Assembly (NCBI RefSeq): GCF_026627505.1
Contig: NZ_JAPNLK010000048.1
Location: 1-64,000 of the forward strand
From: Streptomyces sp. H27-H5
GTDB taxonomy: Bacteria; Actinomycetota; Actinomycetes; Streptomycetales; Streptomycetaceae
Reading direction: 5' to 3'
DNA length: 64,000 bases
Shown here: piece after piece, positions 52,701 through 59,330 of the stretch
How the letters are laid out: each line of letters starts with the position of its first letter
How positions within the stretch are numbered: the stretch's first letter is position 1
Notes under the pieces: model-generated
The model's database searches: none
The model's input: the letters and a program-made list of their open reading frames with translations, nothing else
What the model was told of the DNA's origin: nothing
Position numbers and translations under genes: made by a program

Positions 52701-53672
52701 AGCCAGATATTCCACGAGGCGCACCCCCGCACCCTGGCCGCGGCCAACAACCTGGCGCTGAACCTGCGCATGGTCGGCCAGTACGCGCGGGCCCGGGAGA
52801 TCGACCAGGAGGTCTTCGACCGGCGTACCGAGGTGCTGGGCACGGACCACCCGTACACGCTCTCGTCGGCCCAGAACCTGGCCCGTGACCTGCGCGAGGT
52901 GGGCCGGTACGACGACTCGGTGCAGCTCCTGGCGCGGACGTACGAGATCTACAAGCGGACGCTGGGCCGGGCCTTCCCGGGCACCCTGTCGGCCGCGAAG
53001 AACCTGGCGGTGTCGCTGCGCAGGGCGGGCGAGTTGGAGGACGCGCTGCGGCTGACGACGGCGACCCGCAACCGGTACCGGGCCAAGTACACCTCGGTCA
53101 ACCCCGACCTGTTGGCCTGCGAACTCAACCTCGCCTCGGACCTGTTCGCGACGGGTGATCCGGGCGCGGCGCGGGACCTGGCGCAGGAGGTGGTGGACGA
53201 GTTCATGAAGGTGCCGGGCGAGCGGCACCCGTACACCCTCGCCGCGCTCAACAACCTCGCGGTGTTCCACTGGGGCACGGGGGCGGCGGACACGGCGGAG
53301 CCGATGCTGCGGCAGACGATCCGGCACATGCGCGAGGTGCTGGGCGACAACCACCCGCACACGATCTTCACCCATCTGAACCTGGCCAACGCCCGGGCGG
53401 ACCTGGGTGATCCGGAGGGCGCGCTGGAACTGGAGCGGCTGTCGGTGATGCGGCTGCGCGAGGCGCTGGGAGTGCATCACCCCGAGACCCTGGCGAGCGC
53501 CTCCAACATGGCCGTCAGCCTGGACATGATGGGGCGCAAGGAGGAGGCCGCCCGGGTGCGGGCGGAGGCGGTGGCCGAACTGACGCGGCTGCTGGGCGAG
53601 GACCACGGTCTGACCCGCTACGCCCGTGACGAGCGGCGGGTGCACCGCGACCTGGAGCCCCTCGCCGTGTGA
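49689..53672 (+). CDS. fxsT: FxsT: ParA/MinD-like, TIR-like, NB-ARC and TPR fusion protein
   Basis: A 1327-residue STAND protein. Residues about 10-330 are a ParA/MinD-type ATPase with deviant Walker A YSYKGGTGRTMALAN and VLIDSRTGLSD. About 340-490 is a second TIR-like domain (LPADLFLSYVAENRMWADWI). About 525-800 is an NB-ARC module with Walker A LYGLGGVGKTQVALEY, Walker B RWLLVFDNADD and HVLVTSRN. From about 900 to the end are at least nine TPRs of roughly 42 residues with HPxT spacers (LGPSHPHTY, LGTDHPYTL, LGDNHPHTI). This is an NLR-like sensor architecture. It closes the coupled fxs gene set; a hairpin follows its stop. Confidence 0.93.
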   Translation: MTASRDSREGRIVTFYSYKGGTGRTMALANTAWILAANGKRVLAVDWDLEAPGLHRFFHPFLDPSTLGATTGVIDLISEYAWAATSPVQRADDWHKDYARIQPHAVSLTPETLGWEFPDGGTLDFVSAGRQNREYSATVSTFDWDNFYDRLGGGLFFDALRADMKRNYDYVLIDSRTGLSDIADICTVHLPDVLVDCFTLSDQSIDGAASVARQIDERFNDRGIKIYPVPMRIDEGEKEKADAGRALARIRFDRFPNGLVGDELTSYWGAVEIPYRPYYAYEETLATFGDEAGLTNSLLSAFERLTAVVTEGEIVSMPAIAEDVRMRIRDAFTRRRPALPADLFLSYVAENRMWADWIESVLTRAGFRVVPQDVSAERAPVDGGGAGDTLGGAGISVDNAARTVVLLSSAYLKSARAVDVWNRAAAEDPTGGRRQLVPLRVGDVRLATPYIDRNPVDLFRLDEVHATTALLRAVERPMALPDSVNSTTQPGPRFPGTVPKIWNAPPRNPGFTGRSIVLERMRDQLGGGMAVVLPQPQTLYGLGGVGKTQVALEYVHRFMADYDLVWWISSEQTDDVVAALAELAVRLGAQTGEDMSAASQEAIDLLRRGVPTSRWLLVFDNADDPETLKRFFPPGGPGHVLVTSRNQSWSQYGDALPVDVFLREESIEHLQRRAPGLTKEDAEQVAVAVGDLPLAVEQAGAWIAETATPVSAYLEQLAEQAARVLGLNQPPGYPEPVAATWNVSIERLQSRSPAAVRLLQLCAFFAPEPISANLLYSKEMINALKPYDSSLQEKLMLGRVIREIGRFAMAKVDQVGNSIQVHRLVQAVIRAQLSEEEQREARHAVHRILAGARPDDDEPIDNPETWPRFNTIWPHLTPSEARNCKEPETRRLLIDRVRYLWKRGDFKAAYQLGEELREIWKDTLGNDDLQYLYLRFHLSNILRSQGRFVEAQELGEVTLERQRTVLGPSHPHTYMTTSGLAMDLGALGRYAEAMELATAAHEGFSQIFHEAHPRTLAAANNLALNLRMVGQYARAREIDQEVFDRRTEVLGTDHPYTLSSAQNLARDLREVGRYDDSVQLLARTYEIYKRTLGRAFPGTLSAAKNLAVSLRRAGELEDALRLTTATRNRYRAKYTSVNPDLLACELNLASDLFATGDPGAARDLAQEVVDEFMKVPGERHPYTLAALNNLAVFHWGTGAADTAEPMLRQTIRHMREVLGDNHPHTIFTHLNLANARADLGDPEGALELERLSVMRLREALGVHHPETLASASNMAVSLDMMGRKEEAARVRAEAVAELTRLLGEDHGLTRYARDERRVHRDLEPLAV

Positions 53673-53678
53673 TCCGAC

Positions 53679-53708
53679 GGAGGGCGGCCCCCGCACGGGT
53701 CGCCCTCC
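53679..53708 (+). terminator. Hairpin after fxsT
   Basis: GGAGGGCG (53679-53686) pairs with CGCCCTCC (53701-53708); inner GCCC/GGGT can extend the stem. It starts six bases after the fxsT stop and precedes the SLATT-like stump. Confidence 0.55.
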
Positions 53709-53736
53709 ACCCCGACAGCAGCCTGGGGGGTTCGCT

Positions 53737-53910
53737 GTGAGCGACAGCATGACCTTTCGAAACGAGGACCTGCCGGCCCTCTTCCACCACACCGATCAGG
53801 CGGCGATCTCCCGACAGCGGGAGTCCACCCAGGCCACGCGCGCCCAGCTGGTGCTGCTCGTCGTCGCCGCGGGGGCCGCCGCGCTGCCCGCGGGGCCGGC
53901 CGTGGGCCAC
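53737..53910 (+). pseudogene. 5' fragment of a SLATT/DUF4231-like membrane protein gene
   Basis: GTG 53737 with a GGGGGG ribosome site starts SDSMTFRNEDLPALFHHTDQ, AAISRQRESTQATRAQLVLL, the typical N-terminal helix of DUF4231/SLATT proteins before their first transmembrane helix (LVLLVVAAGAAALP). After about 58 codons homology stops where sequence from an oppositely oriented gene begins. The frame then reads on as meaningless antisense sequence to about 54987. SLATT proteins are predicted pore-forming effectors in nucleotide-signalling conflict systems. It lies 64 bases after fxsT, in the operon position for an effector. Confidence 0.6.
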
Positions 53911-54028
53911 TTGAGAAGGCCTCCAGCGGTCCGTCGTGGCCGTCGAGGACGGCCCGTAGGCCGTCCCTCACGTGGTCGAGCACCTCGACGGGAATCGACC
54001 GGTGTCCGGTCACGCCGATACGTTTCAT
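53911..54028 (-). pseudogene. 5' fragment of a SLOG-like nucleotide-binding protein gene
   Basis: ATG 54028 with a perfect GGAGG nine bases upstream starts MKRIGVTGHRSIPVEVLDHV, RDGLRAVLDGHDGPLEAFSS, the first strand and GHR loop typical of SLOG-superfamily proteins that accompany SLATT genes. After 39 codons it runs into the 3'-truncated SLATT-like gene from the other strand. Both genes were convergent and one deletion removed both 3' parts. Assignment to SLOG rests on the GVTGHR pattern and context. Confidence 0.55.
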
Positions 54029-54108
54029 GCGGAAACCTCCCCCGTGGACGCCTGGACATCCTCCCAGAAGGCGGGAGGACGTCCAGGGGTCGAACGGGGG
54101 CGCGTGGG

Positions 54109-54984
54109 TCAGTAGACGCTGACGCCGTAGGCGTTCAGGGCTTCCACGACGGGCTGGAAGAAGGTCGTTCCACCGGAGGAGCAGTTGCCGCTGCCTCCGG
54201 AGGTGAGACCCACGGCACGGCTGCCGGAGTAGAGCGGGCCGCCGCTGTCGCCGGGCTCGGCGCAGACGTTGGTGCGGATCATGCCGTAGACGACGTCGCC
54301 GCCGCCGTAGTTGACGGTGGCGTTGAGGCCGGTCACGGAACCGCTGTGGATGCCGGTGGTGGAGCCGCGCCGGGTGACGGACATGCCGGTGGTGGCGTTG
54401 ACGGCGCTGGTGATGTCCTGGCTGCCGACGGTGCCCGGCGGGATCGGGGTGCTGCTGTTGTACTTGATCAGGCCGTAGTCATTGGTCGGGAAGCTGGAGC
54501 CGACGGTGGGGCCGATGACGGTGGTGTGGGCGGAGTTGCTCCACCAGGTGCCGGCTCCGTCGGTGCAGTGACCGGCGGTCAGGATGTAGTAGGTGCTGCC
54601 GCTGCGCACGTTGAAGCCGAGCGAACAGCGCCAGCTCGACGCGTAGATGGCGTCACCGCCGGACAACAGTTTCGTCAGCTTGCCCGGGGTGCGCTCGATG
54701 CGCAGGGCGCCGGCGTCGGGGCCGGCCTCGCGGCGGATCCTGGCGATGTCGGCGGCCGACACCCTGGAGTCCGCGGTGACCACGAGGGTTCCGTTGGCGG
54801 GGTCGGTGTGCCAGGCCGTGCCCGCCACGTCGGCGCGCAGCACGGAGGCGCCTGCCGAGGCGAGGCGATCGGCGCTGAAGCCGCTGTCGGCGCTCGCCGT
54901 GGCGGGTGCGCCGAGCGCGGCGACGGCGGCCAGGCCGGTGGCCGCCGCGAGAAGCTTGATTCGGGTGATGCTCTGGATCCTCAC
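54109..54984 (-). CDS. Secreted chymotrypsin-like serine protease (S1E, SGPB-type)
   Basis: A 291-residue preproprotease. A signal peptide (MRIQSITRIKLLAAATGLAA to about residue 33) is followed by an alpha-lytic-type pro-domain (ADIARIRREAGPDAGALRIE) and the mature enzyme from about residue 110. The catalytic triad is TAGHC (His), NDYGLIKY (Asp) and GDSGGP (Ser); disulphides are expected at CSLG/GHC and CAEPGDSGG/GNC. GTG 54984 follows GGGAGG. It appears monocistronic. Confidence 0.95.
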   Translation of the reverse strand: MRIQSITRIKLLAAATGLAAVAALGAPATASADSGFSADRLASAGASVLRADVAGTAWHTDPANGTLVVTADSRVSAADIARIRREAGPDAGALRIERTPGKLTKLLSGGDAIYASSWRCSLGFNVRSGSTYYILTAGHCTDGAGTWWSNSAHTTVIGPTVGSSFPTNDYGLIKYNSSTPIPPGTVGSQDITSAVNATTGMSVTRRGSTTGIHSGSVTGLNATVNYGGGDVVYGMIRTNVCAEPGDSGGPLYSGSRAVGLTSGGSGNCSSGGTTFFQPVVEALNAYGVSVY

Positions 54985-55057
54985 TGACTCGTCCTCCCGG
55001 AGGGGATGGGGGGCCCGGCGGGGGTGGGGGTGCCGGAGCCCGGGAGAGAGGCGGTCG

Positions 55058-55093
55058 GGGGCACGACGGGCGCATGCCCGTTCGTCGTGCCCC
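55058..55093 (-). terminator. Hairpin between the DUF1684 gene and the protease gene
   Basis: GGGGCACGACG (55058-55068) and CGTCGTGCCCC (55083-55093) form a perfect 11-bp stem, with a further GGGC/GCCC inside. It is 41 bases past the DUF1684 stop and upstream of the protease gene, so it probably ends the former's transcript. Confidence 0.65.
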
Positions 55094-55134
55094 TGACAAG
55101 CCTCGTGAGAGACGCTTTCGGGAGTGTCCTGGTG

Positions 55135-55953
55135 TCAGATTCCCGCGACAAGAGCGGCTTTCAGCCTCCGCTCACCCGCCGGCACCTCGAACGGCAGCGT
55201 GTTCCCGGGTGGCGGGAACGGACAGATGAAGTGGTCCGCGAAGGCGCAGGGCGGCAGCTGGGCCCTATTGAAGTCCACGGTGATCGAGCCGTCCTCGCCG
55301 GGGGCGCCGGGCTTGAGGAAGCGGAACCGGTAGCTGGACACCCCGCCGGTGGCATCGCCGAAGACGGCCCACAGGCTCCCGTCCTCCTCGTCCACGGCCA
55401 CCTGGAGTGCGTGTTCCACCCCGTCGCGGATGAAGAGCAGCTCCCCTCCCAGGCCGAGCCCGCGGTCCCGCCCGTCGGCGTTCTCGACCTGGACCGTCCG
55501 GTCCCGGTCGTACGGCCGAAAGCGCCCCGGAAGGGCGAGTTCCGGGTCGTACGGGCCGACCTCGATGCCGGTGAAGTCCCGCCGGGCCCCGGAGGCGGGG
55601 TCGAAGACGCGTACCGCCCACTCCCCCTCCCGCCGGATCACCACGATCCGGAGGTCGCCCGCGGAGATCCGGGAGTGCGAGGGCGGCGCCTCGTCGGCCG
55701 CGAGCACGGCGTCGCCGGCGAAGGGGGCGCCGTCGAGGCTCAGCCCGTCCTCGGGGTCGGCGTGCAGGGCGACCCCCGCGTCGGTGGTGCGCCATTCCCC
55801 GGGAACGGCCGGAATTCGACCTTTCGGGTAGTCGGCGAGCCAGTGGGTACCGGTCAGCGCGAGCGGACCGTGCGGGGCGGACACGGTCGCCAGCCGATGC
55901 TCGTGCCAGCGCCGCCAGGCGGTCTCGGGGTCGGTGTCGTCGTCATGGTTCAT
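55135..55953 (-). CDS. DUF1684 family protein
   Basis: A 272-residue soluble protein. The N-terminus AWRRWHEHRLATVSAPHGPL, LTGTHWL and the C-terminal FNRAQLPPCAFADHFICPFP with PPGNTLPFEVPAGERRL are hallmarks of DUF1684, whose function is unknown. ATG 55953 fits the family start. It is followed by a strong hairpin. No partner gene is evident. Confidence 0.88.
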   Translation of the reverse strand: MNHDDDTDPETAWRRWHEHRLATVSAPHGPLALTGTHWLADYPKGRIPAVPGEWRTTDAGVALHADPEDGLSLDGAPFAGDAVLAADEAPPSHSRISAGDLRIVVIRREGEWAVRVFDPASGARRDFTGIEVGPYDPELALPGRFRPYDRDRTVQVENADGRDRGLGLGGELLFIRDGVEHALQVAVDEEDGSLWAVFGDATGGVSSYRFRFLKPGAPGEDGSITVDFNRAQLPPCAFADHFICPFPPPGNTLPFEVPAGERRLKAALVAGI

Positions 55954-56032
55954 GCCGCTCAACCTTTCCACGCCGGTCCGGACGGGAACCGCGGGGTACC
56001 CCGTCCGGACCTGGGAAATATCTGAGAGGAAC

Positions 56033-57298
56033 TCAGCAGCCGTCGCACGGGCAGCAGCAGCACCCGTCGCCGCAGCTGTCACAGCAGTCGCATCCATCGC
56101 ATCCGTCGCACCACGGGTCCCGCTTCTGCCGGGACCACGGCCCCTCGTGCTCCGTGCAGCAGAGTTGGCAGGTGCAGAAGAGCCCGACGGCCACCGCGCA
56201 GCCCGCGAGCAGCCCGCGGCGCGGTCGCTGCGGAGGCAACCCACCGCCACCGCCACCGCCCGGCCCGCCCGGCCCCATCGGCGGAGGAGTCCCGGGACCC
56301 CCGGGGGCGTACGGGGCGCCCGGCGCGTACGGGTTCCCGCCGCCGTACGGGCCCCCCGCGCCCGGGGCGTCGTAGCCCTGCGGGGCCGGGCCGAAGCCCC
56401 CGCCGGCGTTCACGGCGGCGTGGTCGCCCGTGTGACCGCAGGCGGTCGTCCCGAAGGCCCGGTCGACGGAGGTGCGCAGCTCGTGCACCAGCAGCCGGTG
56501 GGCGAGACCCGCGTCCGCGAACTCCACCTCGCGCAGGGCCAGCCGGATGCCGCGCAGGGCGTCGTCACAGAGCCTGCGCGCCTCGGTGAGGGAGGTGCCG
56601 GTGGCGGTGAGCGGGTTCCAGGCGCCGGCCGCGGCGTCGGCCCGCTGGTCCTCCACGGCGTCCAGCAGGTGCGCGAGCCGGCCGAAGTACCGGCCCGCCT
56701 CGGCGAGCGGGGCGGTGTTGCCTGGCCGTCCCGCGAGGACCGCGGTATGCGCGAAGGCCGCCGCGGTCGCGGTCTCCGTCGGCTCGGTCACCACCAGAAC
56801 GGACGTTCCGATCCCGGCCAGCACCTCGATGCCGCCCTGGCGGTCCACGGCGTCGACGAGCACGGCCGTGTCGAAGCCGAGCGAGGCCCCGGTGCGGGCG
56901 CCGGCCCGGTCCCAGCCCCGGGCCACCTTGCGCGCGGCGGCGGCGATCGGCGCCCGGGCCAACAGCCCGTCCCGGTCGGCCACGTGGTCGCGCACCTTCG
57001 CGGAGGCCAGCACGAGCGAGACGGCGGCCGCGAGACGCGCACCCTCCCCCTTGGCGACGGCGGCGGTGCGCATGCCGCGCAGCGGGCAGGGGCCGGCGGT
57101 GCGTCGCGCCCGCGGATCCGGACCGGACTGAGCCTCCGTCAGAACGGATACCAGCAGGCCGTCGTAGTTGGTCACGATCCTGGCGAACTGTCCGTGGTCA
57201 CCGCGAAGTGCCAGGCAGAGACCGCAGAGATGAGCCATCCACTCGGTCTTGAAGCGCTCTCCCAGCCGGTGCGTGCAAGGTCTGACGATGCCGAACAA
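56033..57298 (-). CDS. DUF5685-family protein with cysteine-rich C-terminal tail
   Basis: A 421-residue protein beginning LFGIVRPCTHRLGERFKTEW, MAHLCGLCLALRGDHGQFAR, as in DUF5685 proteins. The helical core runs to about residue 300, then comes a Gly/Pro/Tyr linker, a hydrophobic stretch with cysteines (LLAGCAVAVGLFCTCQLCC) and a final tail dominated by CDGC-type repeats (about 14 Cys in the last 30 residues). TTG 57298 is favoured: it has GGGGGA upstream, matches the family N-terminus, and a minus-strand -10 TACCAT lies at 57342-57337; ATG 57319 is the alternative. The N-terminal CxxC plus the Cys tail suggest metal binding, an inference. It is divergent from the SepF-like gene. Confidence 0.75.
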   Translation of the reverse strand: MFGIVRPCTHRLGERFKTEWMAHLCGLCLALRGDHGQFARIVTNYDGLLVSVLTEAQSGPDPRARRTAGPCPLRGMRTAAVAKGEGARLAAAVSLVLASAKVRDHVADRDGLLARAPIAAAARKVARGWDRAGARTGASLGFDTAVLVDAVDRQGGIEVLAGIGTSVLVVTEPTETATAAAFAHTAVLAGRPGNTAPLAEAGRYFGRLAHLLDAVEDQRADAAAGAWNPLTATGTSLTEARRLCDDALRGIRLALREVEFADAGLAHRLLVHELRTSVDRAFGTTACGHTGDHAAVNAGGGFGPAPQGYDAPGAGGPYGGGNPYAPGAPYAPGGPGTPPPMGPGGPGGGGGGGLPPQRPRRGLLAGCAVAVGLFCTCQLCCTEHEGPWSRQKRDPWCDGCDGCDCCDSCGDGCCCCPCDGC

Positions 57299-57582
57299 TC
57301 TGCTTCCCCCGTGTGTCATGCGCGTGCTTACCGGGCATGGTATCGAGCCATCGCGGTCACCCGTACGCACCAGCGCATCACCCGAAAGGAGGTGGCGGTC
57401 GTATTTTCACTCAGTCAGCAGCGGTAGGCCGTCGCGCACCTTAGTCGTGCAACGAATGTTCTGCACCAGTACCGTCACGAAAAGCCGGCGCGGCGGCTAT
57501 CCACTTGGCGCGTTGTCAGCATCATGGACGACCATAGGGGCAGCGGAGAGAAGACAACTGACCGCGGTGAAAGGAGGCGTCC

Positions 57583-58044
57583 ATGGGTTCGGTGCGCAAG
57601 GCGAGTGCCTGGTTGGGTCTCGTGGAAGACAACGACGACGAGCGGTACTACGACGACGACTACGCGGAGGCGGTGGAGCGCCAGCAGGGCGGGTCCGTCT
57701 CGGGCCCCGGTGACCAGTGGGTCACCGACCCGCGCGTCAAGGTGGCCTCGGAGTCCGAGGTCGAGCAGGGTCGGCGGATCGCGACCGTGACGCCCGACGG
57801 CTTCCGTGACGCCCGCGGCATCGGCGAACTGTTCCGCGAGGGCGTCCCGGTCATCGTGAACCTGTCGTCGATGGACCCGGGCGACGCGAAGCGCGTGGTC
57901 GACTTCGCGGCCGGCCTGACCTTCGGACTGCGCGGATCGATCGAGCGGGTGGCGACCAGGGTCTTCCTCCTGACCCCGGCCGACACCCAGATCGTCAGCG
58001 GCGAGCCCGGCGGGCGCTCGCGCGACTTCTTCAACCAGAGCTGA
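57583..58044 (+). CDS. sflA: SepF-like cell-division protein (SflA/SflB-type paralogue)
   Basis: A 153-residue cytoplasmic protein. The N-terminal MGSVRKASAWLGLVEDNDDE is an amphipathic membrane-binding helix plus acidic segment, and the C-terminal DUF552 fold contains VIVNLSSMDPGDAKRVVDFA and AGLTFGLRGSIERVATRVFL. It is shorter than the SepF of the dcw cluster and stands outside that cluster; Streptomyces have two such SepF-like proteins that affect FtsZ-dependent septation. The symbol rests on remembered gene order next to an acyl-CoA dehydrogenase. AAAGGAGG precedes ATG 57583. Confidence 0.8.
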   Translation: MGSVRKASAWLGLVEDNDDERYYDDDYAEAVERQQGGSVSGPGDQWVTDPRVKVASESEVEQGRRIATVTPDGFRDARGIGELFREGVPVIVNLSSMDPGDAKRVVDFAAGLTFGLRGSIERVATRVFLLTPADTQIVSGEPGGRSRDFFNQS

Positions 58045-58053
58045 GCAAGGCCC

Positions 58054-59223
58054 TCACCGGAAGGCGTCGAGCCCGGTGAGTGCCTTGCCCAGCACCAATT
58101 GGTGCATCTCGACGGTGCCCTCGTAGGTGAGGACCGATTCGAGGTTGGTGGCGTGCCGCATCACGGGATATTCCAGGGAGATCCCGTTCGCGCCGAGGAT
58201 GGTCCGCGCGGTGCGGCAGATGTCGATGGCCTCGCGGACGTTGTTGAGTTTGCCGAAACTGATCTGCTCCGGCCGCAGGGTTCCCGCGTCCATGCGGCGA
58301 CCCAGGTGGTGGGCGAGCAGGATGCCCTTGTGGAGTTCCAGTGCCATGTCCGCGAGCTTGGCCTGGGTGAGCTGGAAGCCTCCGATCGGCCTTCCGAACT
58401 GCTCCCGCGTCTTCGCGTAGTCGAGCGCGGACTCGAAGGAGGCGCGCGCCGCCCCCATGGAGCCCCAGACGATCCCGTACCGCGCGTGGCTGAGACAGCC
58501 CAGCGGCCCCTTGAGCCCGGTGACGCCCGGAAGCACCGCGTCCGCGGGCAGACGTACGTCGTCCATCACCAGCTCGCTGGTCACCGAGGCGCGCAGGGAC
58601 CACTTGTGCTTGATCTCCGGCGCGGAGAACCCGGCGCTGTCGGTGGGCACGGCGAACCCGCGGATGCCCTCGTCGGTCTGCGCCCACACCACGGCGACGG
58701 AGGCCACCGAGCCGTTGGTGATCCACATCTTGCGGCCGGTCAACACCCAGTCGGTGCCGTCGCGCTTGGCGTACGTGCGCATCGCGGCGGGGTCCGAACC
58801 GACGTCGGGTTCGGTCAGGCCGAAGCAGCCGATCAGCTCGCCGGCGGCCATGCCGGGCAGCCAGCGCTCCTTCTGCTCCTCGGAGCCGTACTTCCAGATC
58901 GCGTACATGGCCAGCGAGCCCTGTACGGAGACCAGCGAGCGGATGCCGGAGTCGGCGGCCTCCAGCTCCAGGCAGGCCAGGCCGTACTGCACGGCGGAGG
59001 CGCCCGCGCACCCGTATCCGGTCAGCGACATCCCGAGGGCGCCGATCGAGCCGAGTTCCCGGGCCAGCTCCCGGATCCCGGGCAGTTCGCCGTTCTCGTA
59101 CCACTCGGCGATGTGCGGCAGCACCCGGTCGGCGGCCCAGTCCCGGACGGTGTCGCGGACCGCGAGGTCCTCGGGGCTGAGCAGCTCGTCGATCCCGAGC
59201 GGATCGGTGGGTACGAAGGACAC
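58054..59223 (-). CDS. Acyl-CoA dehydrogenase (glutaryl-CoA dehydrogenase-like)
   Basis: A 389-residue FAD enzyme catalysing alpha,beta-dehydrogenation of an acyl-CoA. Motifs are CFGLTEPDVGSDP, TGRKMWITNG, REQFGRPIGGFQLTQAKLAD and the catalytic glutamate in LTYEGTVEMHQLVLGKALTG. The TYEGT context and overall sequence resemble glutaryl-CoA dehydrogenase, a decarboxylating member, but substrate cannot be fixed. GTG 59223 follows GGGAGG. It is convergent with the SepF-like gene, nine bases apart. Confidence 0.92.
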   Translation of the reverse strand: MSFVPTDPLGIDELLSPEDLAVRDTVRDWAADRVLPHIAEWYENGELPGIRELARELGSIGALGMSLTGYGCAGASAVQYGLACLELEAADSGIRSLVSVQGSLAMYAIWKYGSEEQKERWLPGMAAGELIGCFGLTEPDVGSDPAAMRTYAKRDGTDWVLTGRKMWITNGSVASVAVVWAQTDEGIRGFAVPTDSAGFSAPEIKHKWSLRASVTSELVMDDVRLPADAVLPGVTGLKGPLGCLSHARYGIVWGSMGAARASFESALDYAKTREQFGRPIGGFQLTQAKLADMALELHKGILLAHHLGRRMDAGTLRPEQISFGKLNNVREAIDICRTARTILGANGISLEYPVMRHATNLESVLTYEGTVEMHQLVLGKALTGLDAFR

Positions 59224-59330
59224 GTGGCCTCCCGGCGGCCTGAGGGTGGAAACCTGGCGGTGTCAGTGTGTCCGCGACCCCGCCCCCGGTCCACCCCCCA
59301 CCTGCGAGGGTTCCGGTCGGACGCGGGGTG

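Noticed and set aside
50166..53792. A 1208-codon open frame antisense to fxsT and other very long antisense frames (for example 45101-47326 and 28745-30532 beyond the lipase)
   Set aside because: They mirror the third-position GC bias of the true genes, are rich in Arg/Gly/Pro/His and show no domain or ribosome site.
53626..54987. A 453-codon plus-strand frame across the SLATT-like stump and the protease gene
   Set aside because: Only the first 58 codons from 53737 resemble a protein; the rest is antisense to the SLOG-like stump and the serine protease.
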